A stretch of DNA of 64,000 nt from Craterostigma plantagineum (lineage: Eukaryota; Streptophyta; Magnoliopsida; Lamiales; Linderniaceae), in the NCBI GenBank assembly GCA_027422505.1, contig JAPQWV010000649.1, positions 62,001 through 126,000 on the forward strand, in the 5' to 3' direction. Position numbers and translations under genes: made by a program. A model generated the notes under the pieces. That model saw only the letters and a program-made list of their open reading frames with translations. It did no database searches and was not told where the DNA came from. This document shows positions 43,591 to 55,172 of the stretch, piece by piece (position 1 is the first letter of the stretch; every line of letters begins with the position of its first letter).

Positions 43591-44664
43591 GTGCTGTGCA
43601 GAGTTCGAAAGAAAAAGACTCGACTGTCCAAAAGAATGATTGAGTTCAAGCTCGAAGAACTCCAATCAGCCACAAATGACTTCTCTCCGTCGAGGTTAAT
43701 CGGTAAAGGAAGCCATGGAAGCGTGTACAAAGGCACTCTCCCTAACGGAAAACTCGTCGCCATCAAGAAACAATCATCTGCAGAAATCAAAGACGGCAAC
43801 TCGAAACTAAGCAACGAAACACTGATACTATCATCCGTTATCAGCAGCAGCGATCCACACTCATCATGTCTCATCAACTTTATCGGAATCAGCCACGACA
43901 AGAAACTGCTCGTCGCCGAGTACATGCCAAACGGTACTCTTCACAACGCTCTTCATTCCTCTTCATCCAAAGCAGTTTTCCCGTGGCCCAAGCGTTTAAT
44001 GACCGCCTTGCAAATAGCCAAAGCTTTGGCCTTCCTCCACGAGAGAAACGAGCCAGCGATTGTCCACCGCGACGTGAAGTCGTCGAACGTTTTATTCGAC
44101 GAAAATTGGGATGCAAAGCTAGGAGATTTTGGGCTCGCCTTAAGGCTAGAAGACATCGATGGTGGGCGTAAATTGGATGATCATCTCCCAGCTGGTACTA
44201 TGGGTTATATCGATCCATGCTACACAAAGCCCAGAGAAATCAGCGTGAAAGTTGATGTGTATAGCTACGGCGTATTGCTGCTTGAGATATCATCTGGTCG
44301 GAAAGCTATTGACTTGCATTATTCGCCGGCTTCAGTAGTGGAATGGGCCCTACCGTTGATTGAACAGCGAAGGTTCCATGAAGTATGTGACGAAAGGCTC
44401 TATGTTAGTCGATACGTGATTGAGAAGATGCTGACGATTGGTGCTCGTTGTGTTTGTTTGGCGCAAGATTTTCGTCCCTCTATGAGTGAAATAGTGGTGG
44501 AAATGGAGAAGATTATTACTGCTTTTGATTCGATAGGAACGTTTCCTTTAATGATTAGTTTCTTAAGAGATGCTATTAATACCAGCATGAGACGAGGAAG
44601 AAGACGAAGAAGAAGGTTGAAATGCGAGGATGTAACTGATGCGAGCATGGCTGGTGAACAATAA
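43591..44664 (+). CDS. Receptor-like cytoplasmic Ser/Thr kinase (CRINKLY4-like group)
   Basis: Intronless, up to 357 residues. The frame has no signal peptide or membrane segment. Kinase motifs are complete: glycine loop IGKGSHGSVYKG, VAIKK lysine, catalytic loop IVHRDVKSSNVLF, DFGLALR metal site, GTMGYIDPCY activation segment end, and DVYSYGVLLLEISSGRKAID. HRD Arg marks an RD kinase. The end is Arg-rich (RRGRRRRRRLK). The second Met (43636, MIEFKLEELQSATNDFS) is an equally good start because the first 15 residues are basic and not conserved. The hAT MITE ends only 38 bases before the first ATG, so the promoter must lie in or beyond it. Substrates are unknown. Confidence 0.88.
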   Translation: MLCRVRKKKTRLSKRMIEFKLEELQSATNDFSPSRLIGKGSHGSVYKGTLPNGKLVAIKKQSSAEIKDGNSKLSNETLILSSVISSSDPHSSCLINFIGISHDKKLLVAEYMPNGTLHNALHSSSSKAVFPWPKRLMTALQIAKALAFLHERNEPAIVHRDVKSSNVLFDENWDAKLGDFGLALRLEDIDGGRKLDDHLPAGTMGYIDPCYTKPREISVKVDVYSYGVLLLEISSGRKAIDLHYSPASVVEWALPLIEQRRFHEVCDERLYVSRYVIEKMLTIGARCVCLAQDFRPSMSEIVVEMEKIITAFDSIGTFPLMISFLRDAINTSMRRGRRRRRRLKCEDVTDASMAGEQ

Positions 44665-45205
44665 CAAGCAGCACAAACTGATTTTTCTTTTCCCACTCTT
44701 TTCCTTGGGATAGACAACTCATGGATAAGACAAAGTTAGTTGAGTTCATGGTCTCGATCGATCTCGATGTTTACCTAATAATAATACCAAAATATTTTTT
44801 TTAGTCAGTTGTTGCTTGTGACGGGATATATATATATATGACCCATGATGGATTTATGAATACCATAATTTTTTTAGTATGTTTTAATGTCTGAGACCTT
44901 TCATGGCGTGATGTCACTTAAAGCCCACGTGACTTTGCATACCGTTAACTGAGAATATGGGCTAATGACTAAGAATAGAAGAAAACATATGTTATGCATT
45001 ATCATTTCAACCAAACGTAACGACCATTTGAAGGAAACAATTATGCAAAGCTTCGAAAGCTATCTGTTTGTCAAAGCATGAATCATGTTGAAAAGTTTGC
45101 AAAATCATACATAGCAAATAATAGATTTGGAAGAGTATAAATAAAAATGACAAGCACATCACGGCACAGACAGAAGGGTGCGTGTCGGGTGAAATAAGAA
45201 GACGT
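44665..45205. other. Spacer between RLCK and eS12
   Basis: AT-rich, including a TATATATA run near 44829. Contains both 3' regions; no coding signal. Confidence 0.5.
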
Positions 45206-46578
45206 TTAATGGGATTTCACATATTCCTGAACTATGTGAAGGCCCTCACTTTCTTCTCCATAGTCCTGCAAAAAAAATAAAAATATTATGAGTTAGTTAT
45301 TCAAGAGGCCAAAAGAGTTTTGCTCACGTCACTTAGATGAACATAACTTAAATTTCTTGCTAGTTCATACCTTCACAACAACACATGCACAACCCACCAC
45401 CTTCCTAGCTTTGCCTTCTGAATCTATCTTGCAGAGCTGTTCATAAAGAGAAATTTGTTACAAAAAAATAAACAAATTGAAGATGATAAGAGACAAGAAG
45501 CAACTATAACACATCAAACAAAATATTTGCAAGAGATGAGATGATGAATAAATTAAGAAGGGTGATGCCAAGCAAACAAAAATTGGCTTCACGTCAACAA
45601 ACATCGGGGTACGTCGAAGAGGATGAATCCATCAGACAATGGATTATCTCATCAGTATTAACACTTGGTGTCTCAGACGACCGTCGTGAGAGATTTAAAT
45701 CCGTAATCATCCTTTGGCCTCAGAAACTAATGAACTCAAGTTCCTAGCTACAATTATGCTAGAAATACTTGTGTAGTTGCTAAAAACTAGAAAATGTTTG
45801 CAACAGTACATGTGATATTTCCCATCCATGAAAGTTCGTTCAACAAATACTCAAAGATGCAATTGAAAGTTTTCCTCACATCAGAAAAAGAAAAAAAAAT
45901 CAAAGAGGCGTGCTTAATGTTTCCTCCGTAGATGTTTAGGTAGAACAAGAGAAACCTATCCAAATTCAACTGAAGAAACAAACTGATATAGGGAACTGCA
46001 TTCATCCCTGAGGCATAATGGAACTGCCTAAGAGCTAAACTTCAGCCCTGAATAGAGAGACAGGAGAATCTTAATAGCGACTAAAAGAATAAAGTTCAGC
46101 TAACAGAATGAAAAATTCTCTAATCTTAAAGGCAAATTATAAGGTCGCTTACCCCAGCCCATTCACCAAGAGTCTTAGCATTAGGCACGGTGATCAAGTT
46201 GACATTGTGATCAGCGCATAGAGCTTTCACCAATTTGACATAATCTGCTTGGTCACAATCCTCTGCCAAGACACAGAGTTGAGCAGCATGCTTCTCGATA
46301 ACTTTCGCTCCTTCGTGCAGACCACGAGCAAGGCCACCATGGGCACGTGATTTTCTAAGAACCAGCTGAAGCGCAGTCATGATATCCATCGGCTCTCCAA
46401 GTGCTGGAGCTGGAGCTGGAGTCTCAGCAACAACAGCAGCATCTTCACTGCAAGAATCATCAAACGAAAGGATTTCCCATTATACATGCATGTAGTTTAC
46501 AACGATTCAAGAAAGGTCATCATATCGGTTACAGAACTTAAACAAAACAGCATAAAAATTAAAGCTTTACCCTGACAT
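45206..46578 (-). CDS. RPS12: 40S ribosomal protein S12 (eS12)
   Basis: eS12 sits on the 40S subunit beak. Exons 46571-46578, 46153-46447, 45371-45436 and 45206-45265 join in frame to 142 residues. The first coding exon is only 8 bases (Met-Ser and part of Gly). Text includes MTALQLVLRKSRAHGGLARG, QLCVLAEDCDQADYVKLVKA, LCADHNVNLITVPNAKTLGE and LCKIDSEGKARKVVGCACVV, ending VQEYVKSH. An Ala/Pro-rich segment (ETPAPAPALGEP) follows the start, as in plant eS12. A 5' UTR intron is likely because the promoter motifs lie about 450 bases upstream. Confidence 0.95.
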
Positions 46579-47289
46579 TTCCTCTTGACGACGAAACCTC
46601 GAAATCTCTTAATCTGTTGCCAAAAGCGAATGATGAAGAGCTTACATCTAAGACAAAACAAATGCTAAACAAGCCAAGGCAGAATATGATATCGAAACCC
46701 CACAATTCATCCCTCGAGCAAAATCGATAAAAATTCCGACTTTAATCGGCTCTTCAAACCCAGCAGATTTGGATAAGAACAAAATAGAATACATGGGTGG
46801 CATATCTTCCACAGGCAATATAACTACAATGAATATGGAACGCAAGTCCTAAACCTAAGAGAATGCTAACGAGATGAAAACAACAAAATTACGTTAAGAC
46901 AACTACTTTCACACTGTGTCTGCCGTACCTTTTAGCTGCTGCTAAGCGAAGCTTTTAGTGGTGGCGGAGGGGATTTTCACGAGTAGCTAGATAGATTTAT
47001 AAGCCCTAGACATGTATTGACAAATATACCACTGCAATGGGCTTTACACGGCCACATAGGCCCATAAAATGAATGGGCTTTACACGGCCCACGTTGGCCC
47101 ATACATTTATTTTACTTTTCTTTTTTTCTATTTATATATTCAAATTTACTTTTCTTTTGACGCCGTTTAAAAACTGTAAACAAATAAAGCCCGCAATCCA
47201 GCAAACAGCGGATCTTCTGTCTGTCAATCAAATCAAAATATAGCAAAATCATCAAACTTTATTTACTTAGATCGACTCGAGAACCAACC
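46579..47289. promoter_or_regulatory. Shared divergent promoter, eS12 and RABA2, with site II cluster
   Basis: Five site II-type motifs lie between 47038 and 47101: TGGGCT at 47038 and 47074, GGCCCA at 47059, 47086 and 47096. Two of them fall in a direct repeat of AATGGGCTTTACACGGCC (47036 and 47072). An AGCCCTAGA near 47002 resembles a telo-box variant. Such clusters drive ribosomal protein genes in dividing cells; here they may serve both genes. Confidence 0.65.
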
Positions 47290-48438
47290 ATGGCGAGGAG
47301 ACCTGACGAAGACTACGATTTCTTGTTCAAAGTCGTCCTAATAGGCGATTCAGGTGTTGGAAAATCCAATTTGCTATCGAGGTTTACTCGGAATGAGTTC
47401 TGTTTGGAGTCTAAATCCACAATCGGCGTAGAATTCGCCACGCGTACTCTTCAGGTTCTCCCTTCAGTTTTTGTGTGGCGCTCCTTTGTTTGGAGTAGCG
47501 TACAAACAGAACTTTTTAATGTTTTTTTTGTATGCTTAGCCTTCATTTCCAGATCTATCTTGAATGTTGGCAATTGATTGCATTTTATCAGTGGGATGAA
47601 TAACTACGATCGTTCATTGACTGCTAGGTGAAGTCTATTTTGATGTGAATATTTGAACTGTCACTGCTCGGAGCATAACTGCCGATAGATGGCCTTGACT
47701 GTTGCTTGGATTGTTTTCCTACTCCTGCACCGTTGTTTCAACACCAGAAAATAGGATCTACTTTGTGAATTATTCGATCACATGATATATGGCCACAGTA
47801 GCCATATATAGCTTGCATGCCCAGTCTTATTGCAGCCAACGATTGTGATACAAAAAGATCAATGAGCTCCTGTCGAAGCTTCTTGCTTTCTTATATACTT
47901 CCATGGTCATGTTTAGCCGATATGAATAAAATCTCTTTACCATCCCAATGCTCAGGTCGAGGGAAAAACTGTGAAGGCCCAAATATGGGATACTGCTGGG
48001 CAAGAACGTTACCGCGCTATAACAAGTGCTTACTACCGTGGTGCTTTGGGTGCTCTACTTGTGTATGACGTAACAAAGCCAACTACTTTCGAGAACGTGA
48101 GTCGCTGGTTGAAGGAGTTGAGAGACCATGCAGACGCAAACATCGTTATCATGCTCATAGGAAACAAAACTGATCTCAAGCATCTTAAAGCTGTTGCCAC
48201 AGAAGATGCTCAAAGTTTTGCAGAAAGAGAAGGGCTATCATTTATTGAAACTTCGGCCCTTGAAGCCAGCAATGTCGAGAAAGCATTTCAGACAATCCTT
48301 TCAGAGATATATCGCATCATTAGTAAGAAATCACTCGCTTCAAGCGAGCCTCAGGGTCCCGGGATCAAAGAAGGGACGACTCTTGTTGTTGGCTCGCAAG
48401 AGACAAACACAAAGAAGACATGTTGCTCGGCCTCTTAG
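47290..48438 (+). CDS. Rab GTPase, RABA2 (Rab11-related)
   Basis: RABA2 GTPases act at the trans-Golgi network and cell plate in secretion and cytokinesis. Two exons, 47290-47454 and 47956-48438, join to 215 residues. The start [20 protein letters not shown] matches RABA2 proteins closely. Nucleotide-binding motifs are [20 protein letters not shown] and ETSA. The effector loop includes [10 protein letters not shown]. The C-terminus KKTCCSAS carries two Cys for geranylgeranylation. All catalytic residues are present, including the switch II Gln. Confidence 0.95.
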
Positions 48439-48757
48439 GGGTTCTATTTTTATGAACATCGTGGATCTTCTCCTTCCAAGTTTTTCCCTTATATGCATAT
48501 TGATATGGATTTTTTTCCCTATGTTATTACAATGAATATCAAGACTTCTGCGAGCTTTTTGTGAATGAATGATGATTAATGAGGATGTGTTTTCTGGATT
48601 GATGTTTTAGTATATCGCATACTTAATATGGGTGAAACGAAATATGCATTGCTCGTGTATCAAAACAAGCTCAGAATTCAGTGAGGGTTGAGTAGGAAGT
48701 TGCTCACTAATATTTATACAAAGGTACTATAAACATACAACACCAAATCAGCAAACT

Positions 48758-50406
48758 TTAACCGCAGCAGTTGCTCTTCTGCTCAATCGGCTGTCCCTTA
48801 ATCTGGACAGTGCTCGTGGACTTATTGTTAGCAGCTTGCTGTCCCATTCTACACACACACACACTTCAGTTAGATGCACAATATAGTACAACTGAAGATA
48901 GACGGAACAACAAAGACCTAGTTTGATGAATCAAAGACCATGGATGTTTGGCAGATTAAAAGTCGAAGTTTTCAAAGGCATAAAACGTGGAATGCGCCCC
49001 AAAAGTTGGATAGTTAAGAACTGTGTTCCTACCTCTTCTTAATCTCGGCGGCCATTGTCAAGAAAGCCTGCTCCACATTGATAGCATCTTTAGCACTAGT
49101 CTCTAGAAATGGAATGCCAAGCTCATCAGCAAATTCCTGAATATATGTTGTTTTGATAAATTTAGAACTAAAGATGATGTATTTTGTGAAAGCTGAAAGT
49201 AATCTATATAATTTGCAATTTTATTTACCTTCTTTTATTGTAGTAAATGATCAGCAATATTTGAATATAAACATGCAAATATACATAAAAAAAAATACCT
49301 TTGCTTTCTCCGAATCCACGACTTTGCTTTCGACCAAATCGCATTTGTTCCCCACCAGAAGCTTGCAGACACTATCATTTGCATATCTATCAATCTCATT
49401 GAGCCACTGCTTGACATTGTTGAAGCTCTCCATCTCAGTCACGTCATACACAATCTGTTACAATTTGTACGATACGAGGTCAATCTCTCGTAAGAGAGAA
49501 CACGTATCAAGAATACTGACAAAGGCAAAGAACAAGAGAGACATAGTGTTCTTAACATCTTTCATTGCATCTGAAATAGAGTTCAAACATTAAAAATTTC
49601 TTACAATGATCCCATGAGCTCCACGATAATAACTGCTGGTGATGGTCCTGAACCGCTCTTGGCCAGCGGTATCCCACTAAAAACATAGAAACAAAAAAGT
49701 AGACTAATTTGGATAATTAATGATCAAGACATCCCACAGAAAATATGCACATTTCCGCTGAAGAAAAATTAAGTCTAATGGTGTGAAGTGAAGGCATGAT
49801 GACTCACGATTTGCAGCTTAATTGTCTTGTCTTCGAGCTCTATTGTCCGGATTTTCTTCAACAATAATTCATAGGAAGAGTCATAAGAATTGAACAAATA
49901 AAGTATTTGTATGGAAACGCCATTGAACAAAAAACAAATGCTTTACACAACAGCAAATCATCATATAAAAAAAGAAATCAAGGAAATGTGAGTAAACTTA
50001 CAAAATCAACTCCTATGGTGCTAATGTAGCTGTCCACGTATGAATCATCCTACCAATCGTGAACCAAAGGTTAAGTCAAGATTGAACACAAGTAATCATC
50101 GTATCTTTGACGTGGATGGAACAAGAATAAAATGAACCCAAATCTTCAAACCCAAGAAAATAGGAAATAAATTTCAAAAAATGCCATCTTGATGAACGTA
50201 CAGCGAACCGGAGGAGAAGACATGACTTCCCTACGGAGGAATCACCGATCAAAAGAAGCTTGAACAAATAGTCACTTCAAGAAAAAAATAAATAAATTAA
50301 CTCAACCAATTTGATAATACATACGGAGACATCCAACATGGAAAAAAAAACTCAAAATAGAAGTAAACGATCCGCATCTGATATCTTCTTACTATTCGTT
50401 GCTCAT
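48758..50406 (-). CDS. Rab GTPase, RABD1 (Rab1-related)
   Basis: Rab1-type GTPases control ER-to-Golgi traffic. Eight exons join in frame to 201 residues: 50393-50406, 50202-50274, 50002-50049, 49808-49855, 49605-49676, 49299-49454, 49033-49136 and 48758-48848. The first is a 14-base exon encoding MSNEY. Motifs: [58 protein letters not shown] and ETSAKD; the end EQKSNCCG supplies the prenylated Cys pair. [17 protein letters not shown] and the overall text fit RABD1. The gene converges on RABA2 with about 320 bases between stop codons. Confidence 0.94.
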
Positions 50407-50815
50407 TTCTTTCTTCTATTATCTTTACCGCCGTTCTTTTCTTCTTTCGGTGGCCGGGGGACACCGTCAAACTTTTAATCTCAAGAGCTGTATGTATGCT
50501 TGTGAGTTGTGAGTTATTAACGAAGGGAATAATTGATGGCTGAATTTTAAAATAGACCTCCAACTTTTCATGTTTAACATATTAGTCCCTATGAAGTCAA
50601 TGGCTGGTCCGATTGAAGCTCTGCTTATTACAAAGGCTGCAGATCAGATCAATCATACTGAATCCAGTTTATTCACGTTAAAACATCATACCACTTGTAG
50701 TAATCACACATGGATTGAACGTATATGTTCAAGACAACAATAGCAAAAAACAGAAAAAAATGTGACACAGATGAAATGCCGAGTCTAATCACACACTATA
50801 AAAAAGAAAAATCAA
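50407..50815. other. Spacer between RABD1 and GXM
   Basis: RABD1 5' leader and GXM 3' region. No other gene. Confidence 0.5.
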
Positions 50816-51697
50816 TCAAGCTCCAGGGCAAAATGGCTTGCTCACATCATCCCTATGGCTTGGTATAACAAAATGCCTCAGCCTACCTTCTTGTTCCTTC
50901 ATGTAACCTTCGCAAAGAAACTCCTTTGAAAATTTATCCTCGACTTCCCTATTCACATCATGAACAAACACATGAGTCTCTTGGCTGCTTATTCTTCGGT
51001 TCCTAGCCATCATACCCGCCGTGTATATCGCAGACATACGACCAGGCGCTTCCTCGTAATAACCCGTTGGCGCATCGACCATGATTAAATCCCATTCAAT
51101 GTCGTAAACCTCAGTTGGCAATCCCTTTAAAGCTAGCTGGCACATGGAGTACTTTGGGTTAGATATTGCCACGCATTCTGGCCCTTTGCCTACTTGCATC
51201 AAATCATTGGCTTGGTTCACTTTACTGTCGTAAGTCACGTGGTAAGATTCTAACATGGGGAACCTTCTATTGATCTGCTCGATCCAAGCACCGTCTTCTT
51301 CAAGAAAGATCGTTCGTCCGTTGTAGTTCAGCGAGTGCCACATGAGGCTGTCGTGTCCTAGCCCAAATATCAACAAGTTGCATGGCGATTTGTTTTCGAG
51401 GACTCTTGATGTTACGGATATTTCTTTGAGCGTTTGTTGAGGCGTGATCGTCGAGGTTGAGTAGTGGATCAGGGCTTGTGAAAGAGATGGTGGGATTTTA
51501 TTGCAGGCCGTGGAGCAGCTGTCAGTTTTGGGATTTTTTGAGGATTTTCTTTGGAAGAAGTTTGATCGTGGCCGTGATGGTGTTTGATCGGAGGGCGCAG
51601 ATATGTTTGATTTGATGATGAAGATGAGGAAGAAGCATAAGACGATGACGATCGATAGGAACTTCATGTTCGACAGAGTGTATGTTTTAGGCCTCAT
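50816..51697 (-). CDS. Glucuronoxylan 4-O-methyltransferase (DUF579, GXM type)
   Basis: GXM enzymes in the Golgi methylate O-4 of glucuronic acid side chains on xylan, using S-adenosylmethionine. Intronless, 293 residues from the Met at 51697. That start puts a single membrane anchor (FLSIVIVLCFFLIFIIK) near the N-terminus, as in a type II Golgi protein; an upstream in-frame Met at 51823 would add 42 residues without clear homology. The DUF579 domain has PCNLLIFGLGHDSLMWHSLN (cofactor site), IFLEEDGAWIE, YDIEWDLIMVDAPTGYYEEA and the diagnostic GXM end THVFVHDVNREVEDKFS with MKEQEGRLRHFVIPSHR. The GXM end separates it from IRX15. Confidence 0.92.
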   Translation of the reverse strand: MRPKTYTLSNMKFLSIVIVLCFFLIFIIKSNISAPSDQTPSRPRSNFFQRKSSKNPKTDSCSTACNKIPPSLSQALIHYSTSTITPQQTLKEISVTSRVLENKSPCNLLIFGLGHDSLMWHSLNYNGRTIFLEEDGAWIEQINRRFPMLESYHVTYDSKVNQANDLMQVGKGPECVAISNPKYSMCQLALKGLPTEVYDIEWDLIMVDAPTGYYEEAPGRMSAIYTAGMMARNRRISSQETHVFVHDVNREVEDKFSKEFLCEGYMKEQEGRLRHFVIPSHRDDVSKPFCPGA

Positions 51698-52411
51698 TTT
51701 TCTCTTCAAATATCTACTCTGCACACTGCAATTGTGAAGGAAGGAACGAAGTGTGTTGAACCGAGAGGAGATATAATGCATCGTGTGAGTGCGTTGAGTA
51801 GAGACGAAGTGATGTGTATTCATTCCATACTGCGAACGTATTTATTTGTTAATGAAAGAGACCGAAGAGCTGCAAATATTATGCATGAAGCAAGATTGGT
51901 TCTTGATTTTTTATTTTTCTGTTTTTTCTGGTGGATCAAGTTTGGTGCGATACTATTCCATTGGTTAGCACATACAAGATTTAGAAGATTTGCTGACCAG
52001 GTGAAGCAAACATCTGCTTTGGCCTGTCTCATGACAACCAAGTTTCGCCAAAAAGAATGTAATAAGGAGATGATACAGCAGTCGGTTGCATCTCATGTTA
52101 AATCAAAACTGCCGTACGATAATGTCACGGAGAATTAGGAAGGAGAACTTTACAATTTTAACTACCCAACTTTCAATTCTCACCCAAAACTAAAACAATA
52201 TTCCCCTCATCAGCCAGCAGCAACTGCTTGTCAAATGGCTTTGAGAAGCTCTTGCAAGATCGTAGTACCAATCGCTCAATGCCCTTTTCTTCATGGGGTC
52301 TTCACCTGTTGTTGCCGACTGAGGTTTGTATCGATTTTAAGGTGACATTTTCCTCTATACTTGATATGAGAAACAAGTGATTCAGCTGCATATTCTTATT
52401 TTTAGAAATAA
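51698..52411. other. Spacer between GXM start and the kinase 3' end
   Basis: Includes the GXM promoter. An open plus-strand frame at 51734-52138 overlaps this region and the GXM 5' side but shows no homology and is probably chance. Confidence 0.5.
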
Positions 52412-55172
52412 TCATCGGCCGTTGTTTACATGCTCTAGCAACGCATCTGATTCGTGGCCTTTCTTGGCCTTACTCTTATCACGAGCTTTTCTCACAGCAA
52501 TTTGGATCTGCTTTTCATGTTCTTTGAGCATTTCCTCTACATTCCCACCTGGAAGTAGTAATGGGCCCGAGTAGTGCATTCGGGTTTTCTTTAAAGCACC
52601 AACCTGCCACATGAACATTCTGTTATGTCACTATAAATGTTGCAACACAGAAATTAGAAAAAACTTCTCACCTTTGCCTTCTCTTTAGAAGGAACCTGCC
52701 CGTTGGCGTTACCATTGTAATGAAAATCAGGTCCCTCCAGCAAATGATTGGTGGGCTCAGCATCTTTCATCTGCTCGTATCTGTTGTTCATGTATGAGCC
52801 TGCCCAATGTGAATGGACGCTACTGTCCCTGCTACAATCGAGATTTGAACTACCACGTGCAGCCACTGAATTGGAGAATCTAGACAATCTTGCTGCTGTG
52901 GACTGAGGTTTGAAAGATCTCTGAGTATTTAACTCATGATACCCTGATGAAGAATCTAATGGTCGATGGTTTAGTCCTTCATCGATAGCATTTTCTTCGG
53001 GATTGTACTTTTCGCTGCTGCTTTTGGGATTTGATTTTCCTTTGCGGTTGAGTATTGATGATTGAAGTTCTGCATTAGCTTCGGGTGCTGGAACACCTTG
53101 CGATTCCTTGGAACCTTTCTTGGATGATTCTACTCCATTTGCAGCTCTTTGTCTGGAATGTGTAGAGCAGGAAAATAAGAGAATGATATCCCGTTATAAA
53201 CAAGACAAATACGTAGGGAGTCAATCAAGAAATAATCATGTCTAAACAACAAAAATTTTATGAATGGCGAATTGCATACCTCCGTGCATCCTCATCTCGT
53301 CCTTTTACATCATATTCCTTGCTAGGTGGGTACTTGGGCAAAGATGAAGGATCACAAGGTAGAGGTTCTGTGGAGAAGAACTGAAAAAAAAATGAAGAGG
53401 TATCATCAATAGGCGGGAATGACATACTTCATAATTCCAGACAATACTGACAAGATTACAGAGTTCTGCGAAAATGGAACTTCTTGGAAAGAAGTTAAGC
53501 TTCCTACCTCACTCTGAAGTGCAGAGGCAGTCGTTCCTCTTCGCTTGGGATCAAAGGCTAGGAGTGTTTCCAACAGCACCAAAGCTGAAGAAGGAAAAGC
53601 TTTGAATGTCTCAGAAACTAATCTCTTGTACGGTTGTTGAGGTTTAAAAATTGTCGCGTGGGGTAGTTTCGACTTCTTCCAGTATTCTTCTGATGGCGAA
53701 CCACATAGTTTGAAGATTTTGTGCAACTGTTCCACCTGGGAAAGGAATATCAAGTTCATCCAAATGATTGGGCAATAAAATATGCTATTAAATAGACACA
53801 AACTTGAGACAGTTAGCAATGCACCTCTGTTCTTCCAGGCATTATGGGCTTCCCTGAGAAAAGTTCAGCAAGAATACAACCAGAGCTCCACAGATCGACG
53901 CTTACTCCATAATCTGTAGCACCGAGCAAAAGCTCAGGGGGGCGATACCACAATGTTACGACACGACTAGTTAAAAGTTGTTTTTGATTGGCTCGGAAAA
54001 AAGTCGCAAGCCCAAAATCGGCGATCTTGAGATTTCCGTTGTTGTCTATTAAGAGATTCGAGCCCTTAATGTCACGGTGAAGGACTCCACGGCTATGACA
54101 GTGTTCGAGGCCACGAAGCAGTTGTTGCATGAAGCATTTGATCTACATTCATGATAAACACAAGAGTCAATAAATCAATGTAAAATATTTACATTTTCCA
54201 CTAATTAACATGCACCTGTGATTCTGTGAATGTGACCGCTGGCGAAGCCAAGAGACCTGAGAGATCGTGCTCCATATACTCGAATACAAGATATAAATTG
54301 CCAGAAACCCTTGAAGTGACCAAACCTTCAAGCTTCATCACATTAGGATGGTCGAGCCTACGCAAGATAAGGATTTCCCTAGCCATGAAACGCACACTCT
54401 CTGGATCCATGTTGACAAATCGAACTTTCTTAAGTGCAACAACTTTTCCAGTTTCAAGGTCACGGGCTCTGTATACGCTGCTGTATGTACCTTGACCTAT
54501 CTGTGAAATAGTAATTTGCACAGCCCAAGTAGCGTCATAACAGAACAAGCTAATGCGTTCTTATGATAGAAAAAGACACATGAAAATACATGCATGTGAT
54601 ATAAATAATAAACCCCCAGAACTGATATCCAAACAGCATAAAAAAGACAGATTAACGACCACAAGAAACAAGATATGCAACATAATGACGGTATACAAAA
54701 AGCAAACGCAGCAAACCTTATCCAACTTCTCAAACGAATCAGCCTTTCTCGGTATCCACCCCTTTACAGCTTCCCCAGCCACAGCAGTGAGCCACGACGG
54801 CCAACCGGCAACAATCTGAGCCCCATCTACTCCATTTCTAACACTTAATACCCTTGATATCTGAGGTTTCCCACCACCTTGTTGGCCCATTTGCTCTATG
54901 GCAGCTGGTTTCGGCATTGAAGAAAGTTCGGGTTTTTCGAAAACCACAGGCTCCTTATCTCTCTCAACCCACGTTGTCGGTGTAGAGCCACCACTTTTCG
55001 GGAAATTTTCAGGCAATATAAGCCTAGCAGTGACCTCATTAACTCCATTATAGTTTTCCACCTCAGTTTCATCTTTGCTTGAGGAAGCTGCTAATCTTTT
55101 TGATTTCTTGGGATTTTTGTCTTTCTTCACTTTATTCTCATCTTTTGCCCCTTTGGAGCAAATGCAACCCAT
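52412..55172 (-). CDS. CDK-like Ser/Thr kinase (IBS1/At1g09600-type)
   Basis: Seven exons join in frame to 686 residues: 54717-55172, 54216-54500, 53825-54142, 53508-53735, 53280-53380, 52672-53152 and 52412-52603. The start MGCICSKG is a myristoylation and palmitoylation signal, implying membrane attachment; an upstream ATG at 55271 is not used because it would bury it. The kinase is CDK-like: IGQGTYSSVYRARD, VALKKVRFVNMDPESVRFMA (PSTAIRE position), LHRDIKGSNLLID, DFGLATFF, VVTLWYRPPELLLGATDYG and LLAFDPKRRGTASAL-like text. A long C-terminal region ends HEKQIQIAVRKARDKSKA. It adjoins GXM as in Arabidopsis. Substrates unknown. Confidence 0.93.

Noticed and set aside
51734..52138. 134-codon plus-strand frame upstream of GXM.
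   Set aside because: Overlaps the GXM 5' side in antisense, has no recognisable domain and no promoter evidence.
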